Numbered from the stretch's first letter, positions 27,264 to 35,566 are shown. The stretch is 64,000 nucleotides of DNA from Rhizobium sp. BK316 (GCF_014193695.1 NZ_JACHZR010000006.1:124001-188000); one strand, 5' to 3'. Notes: generated by a model not told the origin, from the sequence alone. Made by a program: numbers and translations.

Positions 27264-27281
27264 ATTACAGTTTGATGACGA
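27264..27281 (-). promoter_or_regulatory. PHO box upstream of pstS
   Basis: Minus strand TCGTCAT, CAAA, CTGTAAT: two half-sites at 11-base spacing matching CTGTCAT at 5 of 7 and 6 of 7 positions. It is 117-134 bases upstream of the pstS ATG, fitting PhoB activation of pstSCAB. Confidence 0.7.
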
Positions 27282-27508
27282 TTTCCGACGGTCACTGCGA
27301 CGTGCAAACCTGTGCATAAGTCGCTGAAGTCACTGACTTTCCGAGTGAATCGTCCATTCACAGCGCCTTGGCGTAGGACGTGCGGACCCATTGCCGCAGG
27401 GCTGTGGTCGATTGCCGCAGCAGTGCATGAAAATGTCGTCTTCAGACATCGAAATGTTCAGAGGACCGGACGATCACCTCAGACGCGTGTGCCGCAATCC
27501 ATGCGACA

Positions 27509-29635
27509 TCACGCTGCATGCTCTTGAAGTTTGCTGGATATGTCGAGCGCCGACATAGGCTTTCCGATCAGATAACCCTGCAGTTGGTCACAACCGGCTT
27601 CTCGCAGGATCGCCGCCTGGCGCGAGGTCTCGATGCCCTCTGCGGTGACGGGAATCTGCAGAGCGGTCGCCAGAGAGATGGTTGCCCGCAATACGTCGGC
27701 GCCATTCGAGCCTTGGTCGAGAGCGGATACGAGCGAACGGTCGATCTTCATTCGATCAAACCCGAACTGCCGCAATGCGCCAATGCTTGCATAACCGCAG
27801 CCAAAGTCATCAAGCGCGAATTTTATACCGACCTGTTTGAGGTGATCTATGGACCGGCGAGCCTGTTCCGGGTTTGTCATGAGAACGCCTTCGGTGATCT
27901 CCAGCGTCAGGCGCTTCGGATCAAAATCGAGCTCCTGTAGGAGCGAGATCACTTCGCCGGCGAATTCCGGATTGCAGAGTTGGACCGGCGAAACGTTTAC
28001 CGACAGCGCCAAACCGGGCCAGTTCTTCGCGTGCTCGATCGATGTCTTCAGCATATGAACGCCGAGTGCATCGATAAGGCCGCACCTTTCGGCGAGCGGG
28101 ATGAAGATCTCGGGGCTGATGTTTTCTGTTGGGGTCCGCCAACGTGCAAGTGCTTCAAGACCAGTGACAGCGCCTGTGGTGGCGGAGACGAGCGGCTGGA
28201 AAAAGGCTTCGATCGTACCATTACTGATAGCGCTCCTGAGTAAACCTTCCATTTCGGCGACCCTTTGGCGCTCCCGATCCAGCTCTGGATCGTATTCGAT
28301 CGCCCGGCCTCTGCCATTTGCCTTGGCGCGATAGAGCGCCATGTCCGCCCTGCGGAGAAGCTCCAAAGGCTCGATGTCTCCGTCACGTGCGGCGGCTCCG
28401 ATGCTTGCGCCGACTTCGATCGTCCGCCCATCGATTTTGAAGGGCTCGGTGAACAGCGCCAGAATAGTCTCTTCTATCTCTTCACGCGCGGCGGTTCCAA
28501 TCTGCACCAGCGCAAACTCGTCGCCCCCCAGCCGGGCCGCCGCAACAATTTCAGGGTGGCAGGCGATCAGCGCGTTCGAGACGATGCGGATCAAATCATC
28601 CCCTACCGCATGCCCCCAGGCATCGTTGACAGCCTTGAATCCATCGAGATCGATCAGATAGAGCCGGGGCGGCGCAACATCAGTGTTTTCCAGTTCTTCC
28701 AGCAGTGCAAGAAGCCCGTGCCTGTTCAACAGGCCGCTCAGGCTATCGTGGTTCGCTTCGAAAATCGCCGCTTGCGCCAATCGGCGCAGGCGCCGGGCCT
28801 CCAATGCGCCCACCAGCAGAACGCCCCCAAGAAACATCACAAGGATGATGACCGCGGCCGCAACGTAAGGATAGACTTGGTGAAACACGGCGTTTCCGGG
28901 CGCTTTGCTGGGCCAGACAAGATGGCCAATGACACCACCCTTGATGTCCGTGATCGGTGTGTTCAGCCGGCCCGGCTCGGGCGCGGCTGCAAGGCGCAAG
29001 CCTTCGAGTTCGTGCTCGTTCGAAAAAGTGTCTAGGACTTCCGACGTAAGATCCTTGTAGAAGCTCAGCACACTCAACTTCGGAAGCTCGCCTTCCGCGG
29101 TGAAAGGCTGGATTGCCTGCGACACGATCAGCGCGATTCCCGTTTCAGTCCGGATGAAATTGACGACCGGCGCCTGTCTGGATTCGGCGGCTTTGTTGAT
29201 CTGCTGGTAAAAGCCTTCACCGAAAAAAACACTTGGCTGGATGGGCTTGCCTTTGGCATACGCGGAGACGACCGAAGAGCGGTCGGGGCCGATCACGACG
29301 GCGCCGTCGTAGAGCGGATAATCCGCGCTGGTTTTTCCCCAGTTCTCATAGGCCCAATCCGCGGCGGCGGCAGATGAGATCGCGTTATAGGCGTCATCCC
29401 ATGCGGCGTTGTCCGTGGTTGTCGCGCTCAAGCGACTGATAAAGGCCGCAATCGCCGCACGGGCGGCGCGAGTGGCCCTGGCATCATCGATCTGGTTTGC
29501 AGATCGGGTCATCGTAACGACGACATGGGCCATGAGGCCTGTCAGCACGAGAGCGACGACAAGGAAGCAGACGGTTGTCGCAATGATGGAAGATGTTTGA
29601 GTCCGAACGCGCCTACCCGCAAGATTCGACGACAT
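27509..29635 (-). CDS. CHASE4-GGDEF-EAL bifunctional c-di-GMP protein
   Basis: A 708-residue inner-membrane protein. Helices near residues 15-40 and 255-280 flank a periplasmic sensor with the WDDAYNAI and NWGKTSADYPLYDG features of CHASE4 domains. It is followed by a GGDEF domain (LDGFKAVND, RLGGDEFALV; no RxxD inhibitory site) and an EAL domain with GLEALARWR, VNVSP, LEITEG, DDFGCGYAS and TAEGIET, the residues needed for metal and c-di-GMP hydrolysis. Both catalytic centres look intact, so net activity cannot be predicted. The start is ATG at 29635. No operon partner is present. Confidence 0.94.
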   Translation of the reverse strand: MSSNLAGRRVRTQTSSIIATTVCFLVVALVLTGLMAHVVVTMTRSANQIDDARATRAARAAIAAFISRLSATTTDNAAWDDAYNAISSAAAADWAYENWGKTSADYPLYDGAVVIGPDRSSVVSAYAKGKPIQPSVFFGEGFYQQINKAAESRQAPVVNFIRTETGIALIVSQAIQPFTAEGELPKLSVLSFYKDLTSEVLDTFSNEHELEGLRLAAAPEPGRLNTPITDIKGGVIGHLVWPSKAPGNAVFHQVYPYVAAAVIILVMFLGGVLLVGALEARRLRRLAQAAIFEANHDSLSGLLNRHGLLALLEELENTDVAPPRLYLIDLDGFKAVNDAWGHAVGDDLIRIVSNALIACHPEIVAAARLGGDEFALVQIGTAAREEIEETILALFTEPFKIDGRTIEVGASIGAAARDGDIEPLELLRRADMALYRAKANGRGRAIEYDPELDRERQRVAEMEGLLRSAISNGTIEAFFQPLVSATTGAVTGLEALARWRTPTENISPEIFIPLAERCGLIDALGVHMLKTSIEHAKNWPGLALSVNVSPVQLCNPEFAGEVISLLQELDFDPKRLTLEITEGVLMTNPEQARRSIDHLKQVGIKFALDDFGCGYASIGALRQFGFDRMKIDRSLVSALDQGSNGADVLRATISLATALQIPVTAEGIETSRQAAILREAGCDQLQGYLIGKPMSALDISSKLQEHAA

Positions 29636-29783
29636 GCCAATCCCGAAAAGATGAATTGCAAGGGCATGTCTTTGGTGACGGCAGGAGACATCATGTCCGC
29701 AATGCGCTGCAGATGAGGTCTAGCATTTGATGATGTAGGCGCCGTTAATAAGAATGCTCAAAAAGCTTCTATCCGGTCGCCGC

Positions 29784-30128
29784 TCAAACCTTGATCACAT
29801 AATCCTTGCGAGTCGTTTCAACGACTTCCCAGGTTCCCTTGAAGCCGGGCCTGAGGATCATCCGGTCACCCGCCTTTAGATGAATCGGCTCGCCGCCGTC
29901 TTCGGTCACGATGGAATGGCCGGAGAGGATGCTGAAATATTCCCATTCCTCATAGGCGATCCGCCACTTGCCGGGCGCCGCCTCCCATATGCCGGCATAG
30001 AGGCCGCCTTCGGCCTCTTCCAGGTTCCAGGTGCGGAATTGCGGATTGCCGGAAATGATGCGTTCGGCGGCTGGCGCGCCGATTTCCGGTTCGACGCTGT
30101 CGATATCGAAGGGGATCGCGTTTGTCAT
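29784..30128 (-). CDS. Cupin-domain protein (DUF861-like)
   Basis: A 114-residue small cupin with WEYFSILSGHSIVTEDGG and HLKAGDRMILRPGFKGTWEV, the pattern of the (S)-ureidoglycine aminohydrolase-like/DUF861 cupins that are sugar-phosphate or unknown binders. The start is taken as ATG 30128; a GTG at 30134 overlaps the LysE gene stop (GTGA) and is an alternative. It is the last of a three-gene run with the transporter and the sulfhydrylase. The function is unknown. Confidence 0.85.
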   Translation of the reverse strand: MTNAIPFDIDSVEPEIGAPAAERIISGNPQFRTWNLEEAEGGLYAGIWEAAPGKWRIAYEEWEYFSILSGHSIVTEDGGEPIHLKAGDRMILRPGFKGTWEVVETTRKDYVIKV

Positions 30129-30130
30129 GG

Positions 30131-30748
30131 TCACCGCGCCGAAGTCAGAAGTTTCAGGCCGAAGCCCATGAAGATGACACCGGCCGCGGCATCGAGTGCC
30201 TTGCGGCCGCGCGCATAGGCACCGGCAACGGCCGGATTGCGCAGCACCGTCAGCACGAACGTGTACCAGAGCGAGGAGACCAGAACCATCGCGGCGACGG
30301 CCGCCGCACCCTGCATCCAGCTGTGCTCGGCCGGAAGCGTAGCGGCAAAGAGAGAGGCGACGAAGACGGCCGATTCCGGATTGGCAAGGTTGGTGGCAAG
30401 CCCCGAATAGAAGGCCTGTTTCGGAGCGATCCCCGCCCGACCGGCCTGCGGCGCCAACCCACCTGCCCTGCGCCTTGTATTCCAGATGAGCCTAGCGCCG
30501 AGCCAGCAGAGATAAAACCCACCGGCAATCTTCAGGGACAGATAGGCGAAAGGTGCCGCCGCAAAGAGCGCGCTGATCCCCAGCCAGCCGGCGAGCCCCC
30601 AGCAGAAAGTGCCGAGGATGACGCCGGCGATGACGGCCACCGCGGCGCTGCGGGATCCCTCCAGCGCCGTTCTGACGACGATGAAGAAGTTCGGCCCCGG
30701 CGTGATGGCGGCTACCGCCCAAATGGCCACAACGGAAAGCAGGAACAT
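30131..30748 (-). CDS. LysE/RhtB-family amino-acid exporter
   Basis: A 205-residue inner-membrane protein with about six helices and the family start MFLLSVVAIWAVAAITPGPNF (the TPGPN motif). NLANPESAVF near residue 120 is also conserved. It should export a small amino acid or derivative. It starts 12 bases after the O-acetylhomoserine sulfhydrylase-like gene, which suggests export of a methionine or cysteine pathway metabolite; that substrate is inference. Confidence 0.92.
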   Translation of the reverse strand: MFLLSVVAIWAVAAITPGPNFFIVVRTALEGSRSAAVAVIAGVILGTFCWGLAGWLGISALFAAAPFAYLSLKIAGGFYLCWLGARLIWNTRRRAGGLAPQAGRAGIAPKQAFYSGLATNLANPESAVFVASLFAATLPAEHSWMQGAAAVAAMVLVSSLWYTFVLTVLRNPAVAGAYARGRKALDAAAGVIFMGFGLKLLTSAR

Positions 30749-30760
30749 GAAGGCCTTTCC

Positions 30761-32044
30761 TCAAATCTTCGACAACGACTGTTCGAGATCGGCGATGATG
30801 TCCTTCACATCCTCGATGCCGACCGAGAGGCGCACCACGTCCGGCCCGGCGCCGGCGGCGATCTTCTGCTCGTCGGTCAGCTGCCGGTGCGTGGTGGAGG
30901 CCGGATGGATCACGAGGGAGCGCGTATCGCCGATATTGGCGAGATGCGAGAAAAGCTCCAAGCCCTCGACCAGCGCCTTGCCGGCCTCGTAACCGCCCCT
31001 GACGCCAAAGGTGAAGACGGAACCTGGGCCTTTCGGCGAGTAACGCTGCTGCAGAGCGTGGTTCGGGTCGTCCTCCAGACCGGCATAATTTACCCAGGCG
31101 ATCTTCGAATGGGCCTTCAGCCATTTGGCGACATCAAGCGCGTTGTCGCAATGGCGCTGCATGCGCAGCGGCAGCGTCTCGATGCCGGTCAGGATCAGGA
31201 AAGCGTTGAAGGGCGAGATCGCCGGGCCAAGGTCGCGCAGGCCGAGCACGCGGCAGGCGATCGCGAAGGCGAAATTGCCGAAGGTCTGATGCAGGACGAC
31301 GCCGTTATATTCCGGGCGCGGGCTTGACAGCATCGGGTAGTTGCCGGTCTTCGACCAGTCGAAAGTGCCGCCATCGACGATGATGCCGCCCATGGAGTTG
31401 CCATGACCGCCGAGGAATTTGGTCAGCGAGTGCACGACGATATCGGCGCCATGTTCGATCGGCCGGATGAGATAGGGTGTGGCCATTGTGTTGTCGACGA
31501 TCAGCGGCAGATCGTGACGATGCGCTATTTCGGCGATGGCCGCAATATCGACGAAGGTGCCGCCGGGATTGGCAAGGCTTTCGATGAAGATCGCCCGCGT
31601 CTTGTCATCGATCTTGCTCTCGAAATCATCGGGATTATCTGGATCGGCCCAGCGTACCTGCCAGCCGAAATTCTCGAAGGCATGGCCGAACTGGTTGATC
31701 GAGCCGCCGTAGAGACGGCGGGCGGCGACGAAATTCTCGCCGGGGCGCATCAGCGTATGGAAGACGATCATCTGCGCCGCATGGCCGGAGGCAACGGCAA
31801 GAGCTGCCGTGCCGCCTTCAAGGGCCGCGACACGTTCCTCCAGAACCGCCTGTGTGGGGTTCATGATGCGGGTGTAGATATTGCCGAACTGCTGCAGGCC
31901 GAACAGTGCCGCGGCATGGTCGGAATCGTTGAAGACGAAGGCCGTCGTCTGGTAGATCGGTGTTATCCGCGCGCCGGTCGCCGGATCGGGCTGTGCACCC
32001 GCATGGATCGCCAGCGTGTTGAATCCCGGATCGTTTTTGGCCAT
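30761..32044 (-). CDS. O-acetylhomoserine sulfhydrylase-like (Cys/Met metabolism PLP enzyme)
   Basis: A 427-residue pyridoxal-phosphate enzyme of the cystathionine gamma-synthase family. It shows FGNIYTRIMNPTQAVLEERVAALEGG, the PLP-phosphate region ASGHAAQM, and the Schiff-base lysine in HSLTKFLGGHG near residue 209. Its length and the N-terminal FNTLAIHAGAQPDPATGAR match O-acetylhomoserine aminocarboxypropyltransferases that make homocysteine or methionine directly. ATG 32044 follows GGGAGGACGAC. No SAM riboswitch could be recognised in the 5' leader. A related gamma-lyase activity cannot be excluded. Confidence 0.92.
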   Translation of the reverse strand: MAKNDPGFNTLAIHAGAQPDPATGARITPIYQTTAFVFNDSDHAAALFGLQQFGNIYTRIMNPTQAVLEERVAALEGGTAALAVASGHAAQMIVFHTLMRPGENFVAARRLYGGSINQFGHAFENFGWQVRWADPDNPDDFESKIDDKTRAIFIESLANPGGTFVDIAAIAEIAHRHDLPLIVDNTMATPYLIRPIEHGADIVVHSLTKFLGGHGNSMGGIIVDGGTFDWSKTGNYPMLSSPRPEYNGVVLHQTFGNFAFAIACRVLGLRDLGPAISPFNAFLILTGIETLPLRMQRHCDNALDVAKWLKAHSKIAWVNYAGLEDDPNHALQQRYSPKGPGSVFTFGVRGGYEAGKALVEGLELFSHLANIGDTRSLVIHPASTTHRQLTDEQKIAAGAGPDVVRLSVGIEDVKDIIADLEQSLSKI

Positions 32045-32158
32045 GTCGTCCTCCCGTATTGTTGTTGACGGGCGCGATCATAACCACTCGAATGTGAAAG
32101 TTAACCGCGATCTTTTTCAACCGCGGCGCCTTCCGAGGAAAATCCGTTCTGCCCGACG

Positions 32159-32215
32159 GCGTCAGCCGAGAAGGCCTGGATACTCACAGCGTCAGCCGAA
32201 AAGACGCGGATATTC
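32159..32215. repeat. Imperfect tandem repeat at the end of the CoA-binding gene
   Basis: Two 27-base units (32159-32185 and 32189-32215) at a 30-base period, identical at 22 of 27 positions. The first read on the minus strand encodes the terminal YPRLFG plus stop; the second repeats YPGLLG plus stop in the same frame. Confidence 0.8.
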
Positions 32216-32620
32216 GATCGCCGGGCAGCGGTTCATCACGACTTTGATGCCACCGGCTTCGGCTTTGGCGGCGGCCGCGTTGTCGCTTACACCGAGCTGC
32301 GCCCATACGACCTGCGGGCGGGGCTCTAGCGCCAGCGCCTCATCCACCACCCCGTCAAGATATTCGGATGCGCGGAAGACATCAACCATGTCGACCGGCT
32401 CGGGAATGTCGGCAAGGCGGGCATAGACGGTCTGGCCGTGGATCTGCTTGCCCGCCTGCCCCGGATTGACGGGAATGACCCTGTAGCCGCGCGACAGGAG
32501 ATAGCCCATGACACCATTGCTCGGCCGGGCCGGATTGGGCGAAGCCCCCGTCAGCGCGATGGTTTTCACGGATTTCAGAATGCCGGAGAGATAGTCGTCG
32601 GCATAGGCATCATGGTTCAT
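32192..32620 (-). CDS. CoA-binding domain protein (YccU-like)
   Basis: A 142-residue single Rossmann-fold protein of the CoA_binding_2 family. It shows IALTGASPNPARPSNGVMGYLLSRG split over the nucleotide-binding loop, VIPVNPGQAG, and the C-terminal VVMNRCPAIEYPRLFG typical of YccU-like proteins. It is cytoplasmic, with a presumed role in CoA-ester binding; its partner is unknown. ATG at 32620. The final codons are duplicated just beyond the stop. Confidence 0.93.
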   Translation of the reverse strand: MNHDAYADDYLSGILKSVKTIALTGASPNPARPSNGVMGYLLSRGYRVIPVNPGQAGKQIHGQTVYARLADIPEPVDMVDVFRASEYLDGVVDEALALEPRPQVVWAQLGVSDNAAAAKAEAGGIKVVMNRCPAIEYPRLFG

Positions 32621-32740
32621 ATCTGGTGTCTCCAGTCTGGTGTCTTCAGGAGGCGGATTTGACAGTCGCTGATCATTGAAACCGGGCGGCCTGTTTCAAC
32701 GTATATATAGGTGCCGGAAATATCAGGGAGAAATTGTGCC

Positions 32741-33064
32741 ATGAAAAAGGTAATCCTTGCGCTCGCGCTCGTATTAGCTGCCTCGCCGACGCTTGCGATC
32801 TCACGCTACAATCCGCTTGCCATGAGCTGCCAGAGCGTGCGGGCGGCGATCCATAACGAAGGCGCCGTCATCTTTCGCTACACCTCGCCGCGCGGCCTTC
32901 CGCTCTACGACCGCTATGTCCGCAACAGCAACTACTGCGACGCGACCGATTATGCGGAATGGACGAGCATTCCCTCCAAGGACAATCCCAGGTGCCGGGT
33001 GCTGAACTGCCAGAATATAGACAACCTGGACGGGACGTTCTTCATTCCACACTACAGCCTCTAA
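32741..33064 (+). CDS. Small exported protein with cysteines
   Basis: A 107-residue protein starting at ATG 32741 with AGGGAG 10 bases upstream. The signal peptide is MKKVILALALVLAASPTLA, leaving an 88-residue mature periplasmic protein with four Cys (SCQS, YCDA, RCRV, NCQN), likely two disulfides, and many aromatic residues. This resembles the small Cys-rich DUF-type exported proteins seen widely in rhizobia, but no function is recognised. It is followed by a strong hairpin. Confidence 0.88.
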   Translation: MKKVILALALVLAASPTLAISRYNPLAMSCQSVRAAIHNEGAVIFRYTSPRGLPLYDRYVRNSNYCDATDYAEWTSIPSKDNPRCRVLNCQNIDNLDGTFFIPHYSL

Positions 33065-33093
33065 TTCAGCATTTATTCGGAAATGTGAATATT

Positions 33094-33125
33094 ATCGATC
33101 CTTTCGCATGCGCGAAAGGATCGAT
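33094..33125 (+). terminator. Perfect 14-bp hairpin after the small exported protein gene
   Basis: Arms ATCGATCCTTTCGC / GCGAAAGGATCGAT around ATGC, 30 bases after the stop codon. No T-run follows on either strand, so it may be a factor-assisted terminator, an RNA stabiliser or a protein-binding site. Confidence 0.55.
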
Positions 33126-33543
33126 GTTCAATCCAAGGATACAAAAATCTCAAAAAAATCGCTTTCGGTTGTAAATTTACAATTATTTCAAAGTTATAGA
33201 ATAATGTCTATATTTCAGCATCATAGGATTCTCGACATTCTCTTTCTCCACAAGAACTTCACCTTTCATGCATAATTTGATCATGATATGTTCACACGTT
33301 CATTAGAAACATCTCATAGTTGAATAAGGTGAGTATAATTGACGTATTTCGAGCGCACGCAGAAATTGCTACAACGGTGAGCAATTGTTCACCTAACCAA
33401 TCCATGTTATTCAAATTCTGAACATGCGGAATACACCTTCAGATTAAATCGCGCAAATACAGGTTGCCGCCATAAGGCATGACCAAACGGAAAAGTTGTG
33501 ATACTTTCCTATATTTTGTTGCACTGCTCCCGGACCAGCCACC
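33126..33543. other. AT-rich non-coding island
   Basis: About 420 bases conspicuously richer in A/T than the flanking genes and without a convincing ORF. It holds the palindrome GGTGAGCAATTGTTCACC (33376-33393, one mismatched pair), which looks like a dimeric regulator site. No RNA gene is recognised. The following transporter lacks an ATG, so its control region presumably lies here. Confidence 0.55.
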
Positions 33544-34380
33544 TTGCCCCTCGACGTCGTTCTTCTCGTCCTTTTCGGTGCTCTTCTGCATGCAACATGG
33601 AATGCCATCATCAAAGCGGGTACCGACAAGTCGCTCGATGCGGCGCTGATCTCTGCAGGCGGCGCGGTCGCCTCGCTGCCTTTCCTGCTGCTGCTTCCCC
33701 TGCCGCAGCCGCAGGCCTGGCCTTTCATCGGCGCCTCCGCCATCCTGCAATTTGCCTATTTCCAACTGGTCGCCGCCGCCTACAGGGCGGGCGATATCGG
33801 CCTCGTCTATCCGCTGATGCGCGGGGCAGCGCCACTGCTCATCGTCGCTACCAGCGGCTTCATCCTGGGGGAGAACCTGACGGGTCGAGCGCTTGCCGGT
33901 ACCATGACGATCTGCGCCGGCATCCTCACACTCGCCTTCGAAGCGCGCCACGGCAGCCGCCACGCGATCATGCTGGCCCTCGTCAACGCCTGCGTCATCG
34001 CAACCTATACCTATGTGGACGGTATCGGCGCCCGGCTTTCCGGCAATGCGGTTTCCTACACGCTGTGGATGTCGCTTCTGCCGCCGGTTCTGCTCCTTAC
34101 CTGGGCGGTCTCCCAACGCGGTCTGGCGACTGTCGGCAAGCACGTCAGGCGCAACTGGTGGCGTGGGCTGATCGGCGGGGCGGGCTCGATCGCGTCCTAC
34201 GGGCTGGCACTCTGGGCGATGACGAAGGCGCCAGTTGCGACCGTGGCGGCGCTACGCGAAACCGCCATCCTGTTTGCGCTTGCCATCTCGGTTCTGGTGC
34301 TGAAGGAAAAGGCCAGCGTCTGGCGCTATCTTGCCGGCATCATCATCGCGCTCGGCGGGCTGATCCTGAAGCTTGCCTGA
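33544..34380 (+). CDS. DMT/EamA-family transporter
   Basis: A 278-residue inner-membrane protein with about ten helices in two EamA repeats (LHATWNAIIKAGTDKSLDA at the start; SYGLALWAMTKAPVATVAALRETA in the second). Proteins of this family export amino acids, metabolites or drugs; the substrate is unknown. The start is a TTG at 33544, the only plausible initiator in the open frame, since an in-frame stop lies at 33499; no strong ribosome site is visible, so the start is tentative. Its stop abuts the stop of the convergent crotonase gene with no spacing. Confidence 0.88.
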   Translation: MPLDVVLLVLFGALLHATWNAIIKAGTDKSLDAALISAGGAVASLPFLLLLPLPQPQAWPFIGASAILQFAYFQLVAAAYRAGDIGLVYPLMRGAAPLLIVATSGFILGENLTGRALAGTMTICAGILTLAFEARHGSRHAIMLALVNACVIATYTYVDGIGARLSGNAVSYTLWMSLLPPVLLLTWAVSQRGLATVGKHVRRNWWRGLIGGAGSIASYGLALWAMTKAPVATVAALRETAILFALAISVLVLKEKASVWRYLAGIIIALGGLILKLA

Positions 34381-35214
34381 TCAATCGTCCTTCCACTCGG
34401 GCGTACGCTTGCCGAGGAAGGCCCCGATGCCTTCTTGCGCATCGCCGGTCAGCATGCTGTCGACCATAACGCTGGCGGCATAATCATAGGCTTCCTGAAT
34501 GGGCATCTCCAATTGCCGGTAGAAGGCCTCCTTGCCGATCCTCAGCGCCTGCGGCGACTTCGAGGCGATGACGGAAGCGTATTTGCTGACGACCTGCGTG
34601 AGATATTGCTTCGGCACGATGCGGTTGACCAGACCGAAATCCTTGGCAGTCGAGGCATCGATCGTCTCGCCCGTCAAAAGCATTTCCATCGCCTGCTTGC
34701 GGTGGGCGGCGCGGGAGACGGCGACAGCCGGCGTCGCGCAGAAAAGGCCGATATTGACGCCCGGCGTGCAGAAGGTGGACGTATCCGTGCAGATCGCAAG
34801 ATCGCAGCTTGCGACGAGCTGGCAGCCTGCCGCCGTCGCGAGCCCGTCGATCTCGGCGATGACGGGCTTCGGAAGGCGGCTGATCTCCAGCATCAGGTCG
34901 GCGGCCAGCGCGAAGGTCTCTTCGAAGAAGGCGATGCCATCATCCTCGTCGGCGCGGTGGGCCGTCAGTTCCTTGAGGTCGTGTCCGGCGGAAAAGACAT
35001 TGCCGGTCGATGCGATGACGACGATGCGCACGTCCTCGTCGTCGGCCGCGCCCTGCAGCTCGCCCATCAGCGTTTCCATTGTCGATATCGACAGGGCATT
35101 GGCCGGCGGATTGTTGAGCGTCAGGCGCAATATGCCACCGGAAAGCTGACGGAGCACAAGGGCGCCTTCGCCCGAATTGCTGTTGTCCTTGCGGAAGGAT
35201 ACGATTTCGGCCAT
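34381..35214 (-). CDS. Enoyl-CoA hydratase/isomerase (crotonase)-fold protein lacking catalytic glutamates
   Basis: A 277-residue crotonase-superfamily protein. The fold motifs are present: NNPPANALS, the oxyanion-hole FSAGHDLKE and DGLATAAGCQLVASCDLAI. The two glutamates used by enoyl-CoA hydratase (in GGGCEL and QPEILLG of the classical enzyme) align with Gln132 and Gly152, so ordinary hydration is unlikely. This resembles ECHDC3-type proteins. Some other CoA-ester chemistry or a non-catalytic role is possible. ATG at 35214. No fatty-acid oxidation partners are adjacent. Confidence 0.9.
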   Translation of the reverse strand: MAEIVSFRKDNSNSGEGALVLRQLSGGILRLTLNNPPANALSISTMETLMGELQGAADDEDVRIVVIASTGNVFSAGHDLKELTAHRADEDDGIAFFEETFALAADLMLEISRLPKPVIAEIDGLATAAGCQLVASCDLAICTDTSTFCTPGVNIGLFCATPAVAVSRAAHRKQAMEMLLTGETIDASTAKDFGLVNRIVPKQYLTQVVSKYASVIASKSPQALRIGKEAFYRQLEMPIQEAYDYAASVMVDSMLTGDAQEGIGAFLGKRTPEWKDD

Positions 35215-35336
35215 GGCATGTTCCTGTCGCTGTCTCTATCCCGTCCTTGTGCCACAAGGGTGCGGCGATTTCGAGCCGAATACGGCATTGCAGGGCCTCC
35301 TAAAGGGCAAAACCTCCTGCTTTCAGGCGCATCAAA

Positions 35337-35358
35337 GTGAGGTATTCAAATACCTCAC
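35337..35358. promoter_or_regulatory. 22-bp perfect palindrome between crotonase-like gene and rplM
   Basis: Arms GTGAGGTATT and AATACCTCAC separated by CA. It lies 123 bases upstream of the crotonase-like ATG and 55 bases upstream of the rplM promoter -35. The size and symmetry suggest an operator for a dimeric repressor; the regulator is unknown. Confidence 0.6.
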
Positions 35359-35412
35359 ACTTAAGTCATTGTTTTCAAATATCTATTTTTCCGATCACCA
35401 GAATCGCTCATA

Positions 35413-35441
35413 TTGACCCGATAGGGGTTTGCCGCTATAAG
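35413..35441 (+). promoter_or_regulatory. Promoter of rplM-rpsI
   Basis: TTGACC, a 17-base spacer, then TATAAG: a strong sigma-70-type promoter. The expected start is near 35448, giving a leader of about 120 bases before the rplM ATG. Confidence 0.7.
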
Positions 35442-35455
35442 CCGCGCCGGAAATG

Positions 35456-35482
35456 CAGCCTTTCGGGGCTGTTTTCTTTTTT
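35456..35482 (+). terminator. Terminator-like UUCG hairpin in the rplM leader
   Basis: Stem CAGCCT / GGGCTG closed by a TTCG tetraloop (35456-35471), followed by TTTTCTTTTTT. It starts only about 8 bases after the predicted transcription start and 85-110 bases before rplM. No plus-strand gene upstream needs a terminator, so it is a candidate attenuator or 5' stabilising hairpin. Confidence 0.6.
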
Positions 35483-35566
35483 GGTCTGTCTTTCGATCAG
35501 CCAAGCCAAGCAACAAGAAACGCCCCTTCGCCTTCGGGCATGGGGATCCAAGAGAGAGTGACAATT

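Noticed and set aside
32045..32158. SAM riboswitch upstream of the sulfhydrylase gene
   Set aside because: No SAM-II core pattern could be matched by eye in the leader.
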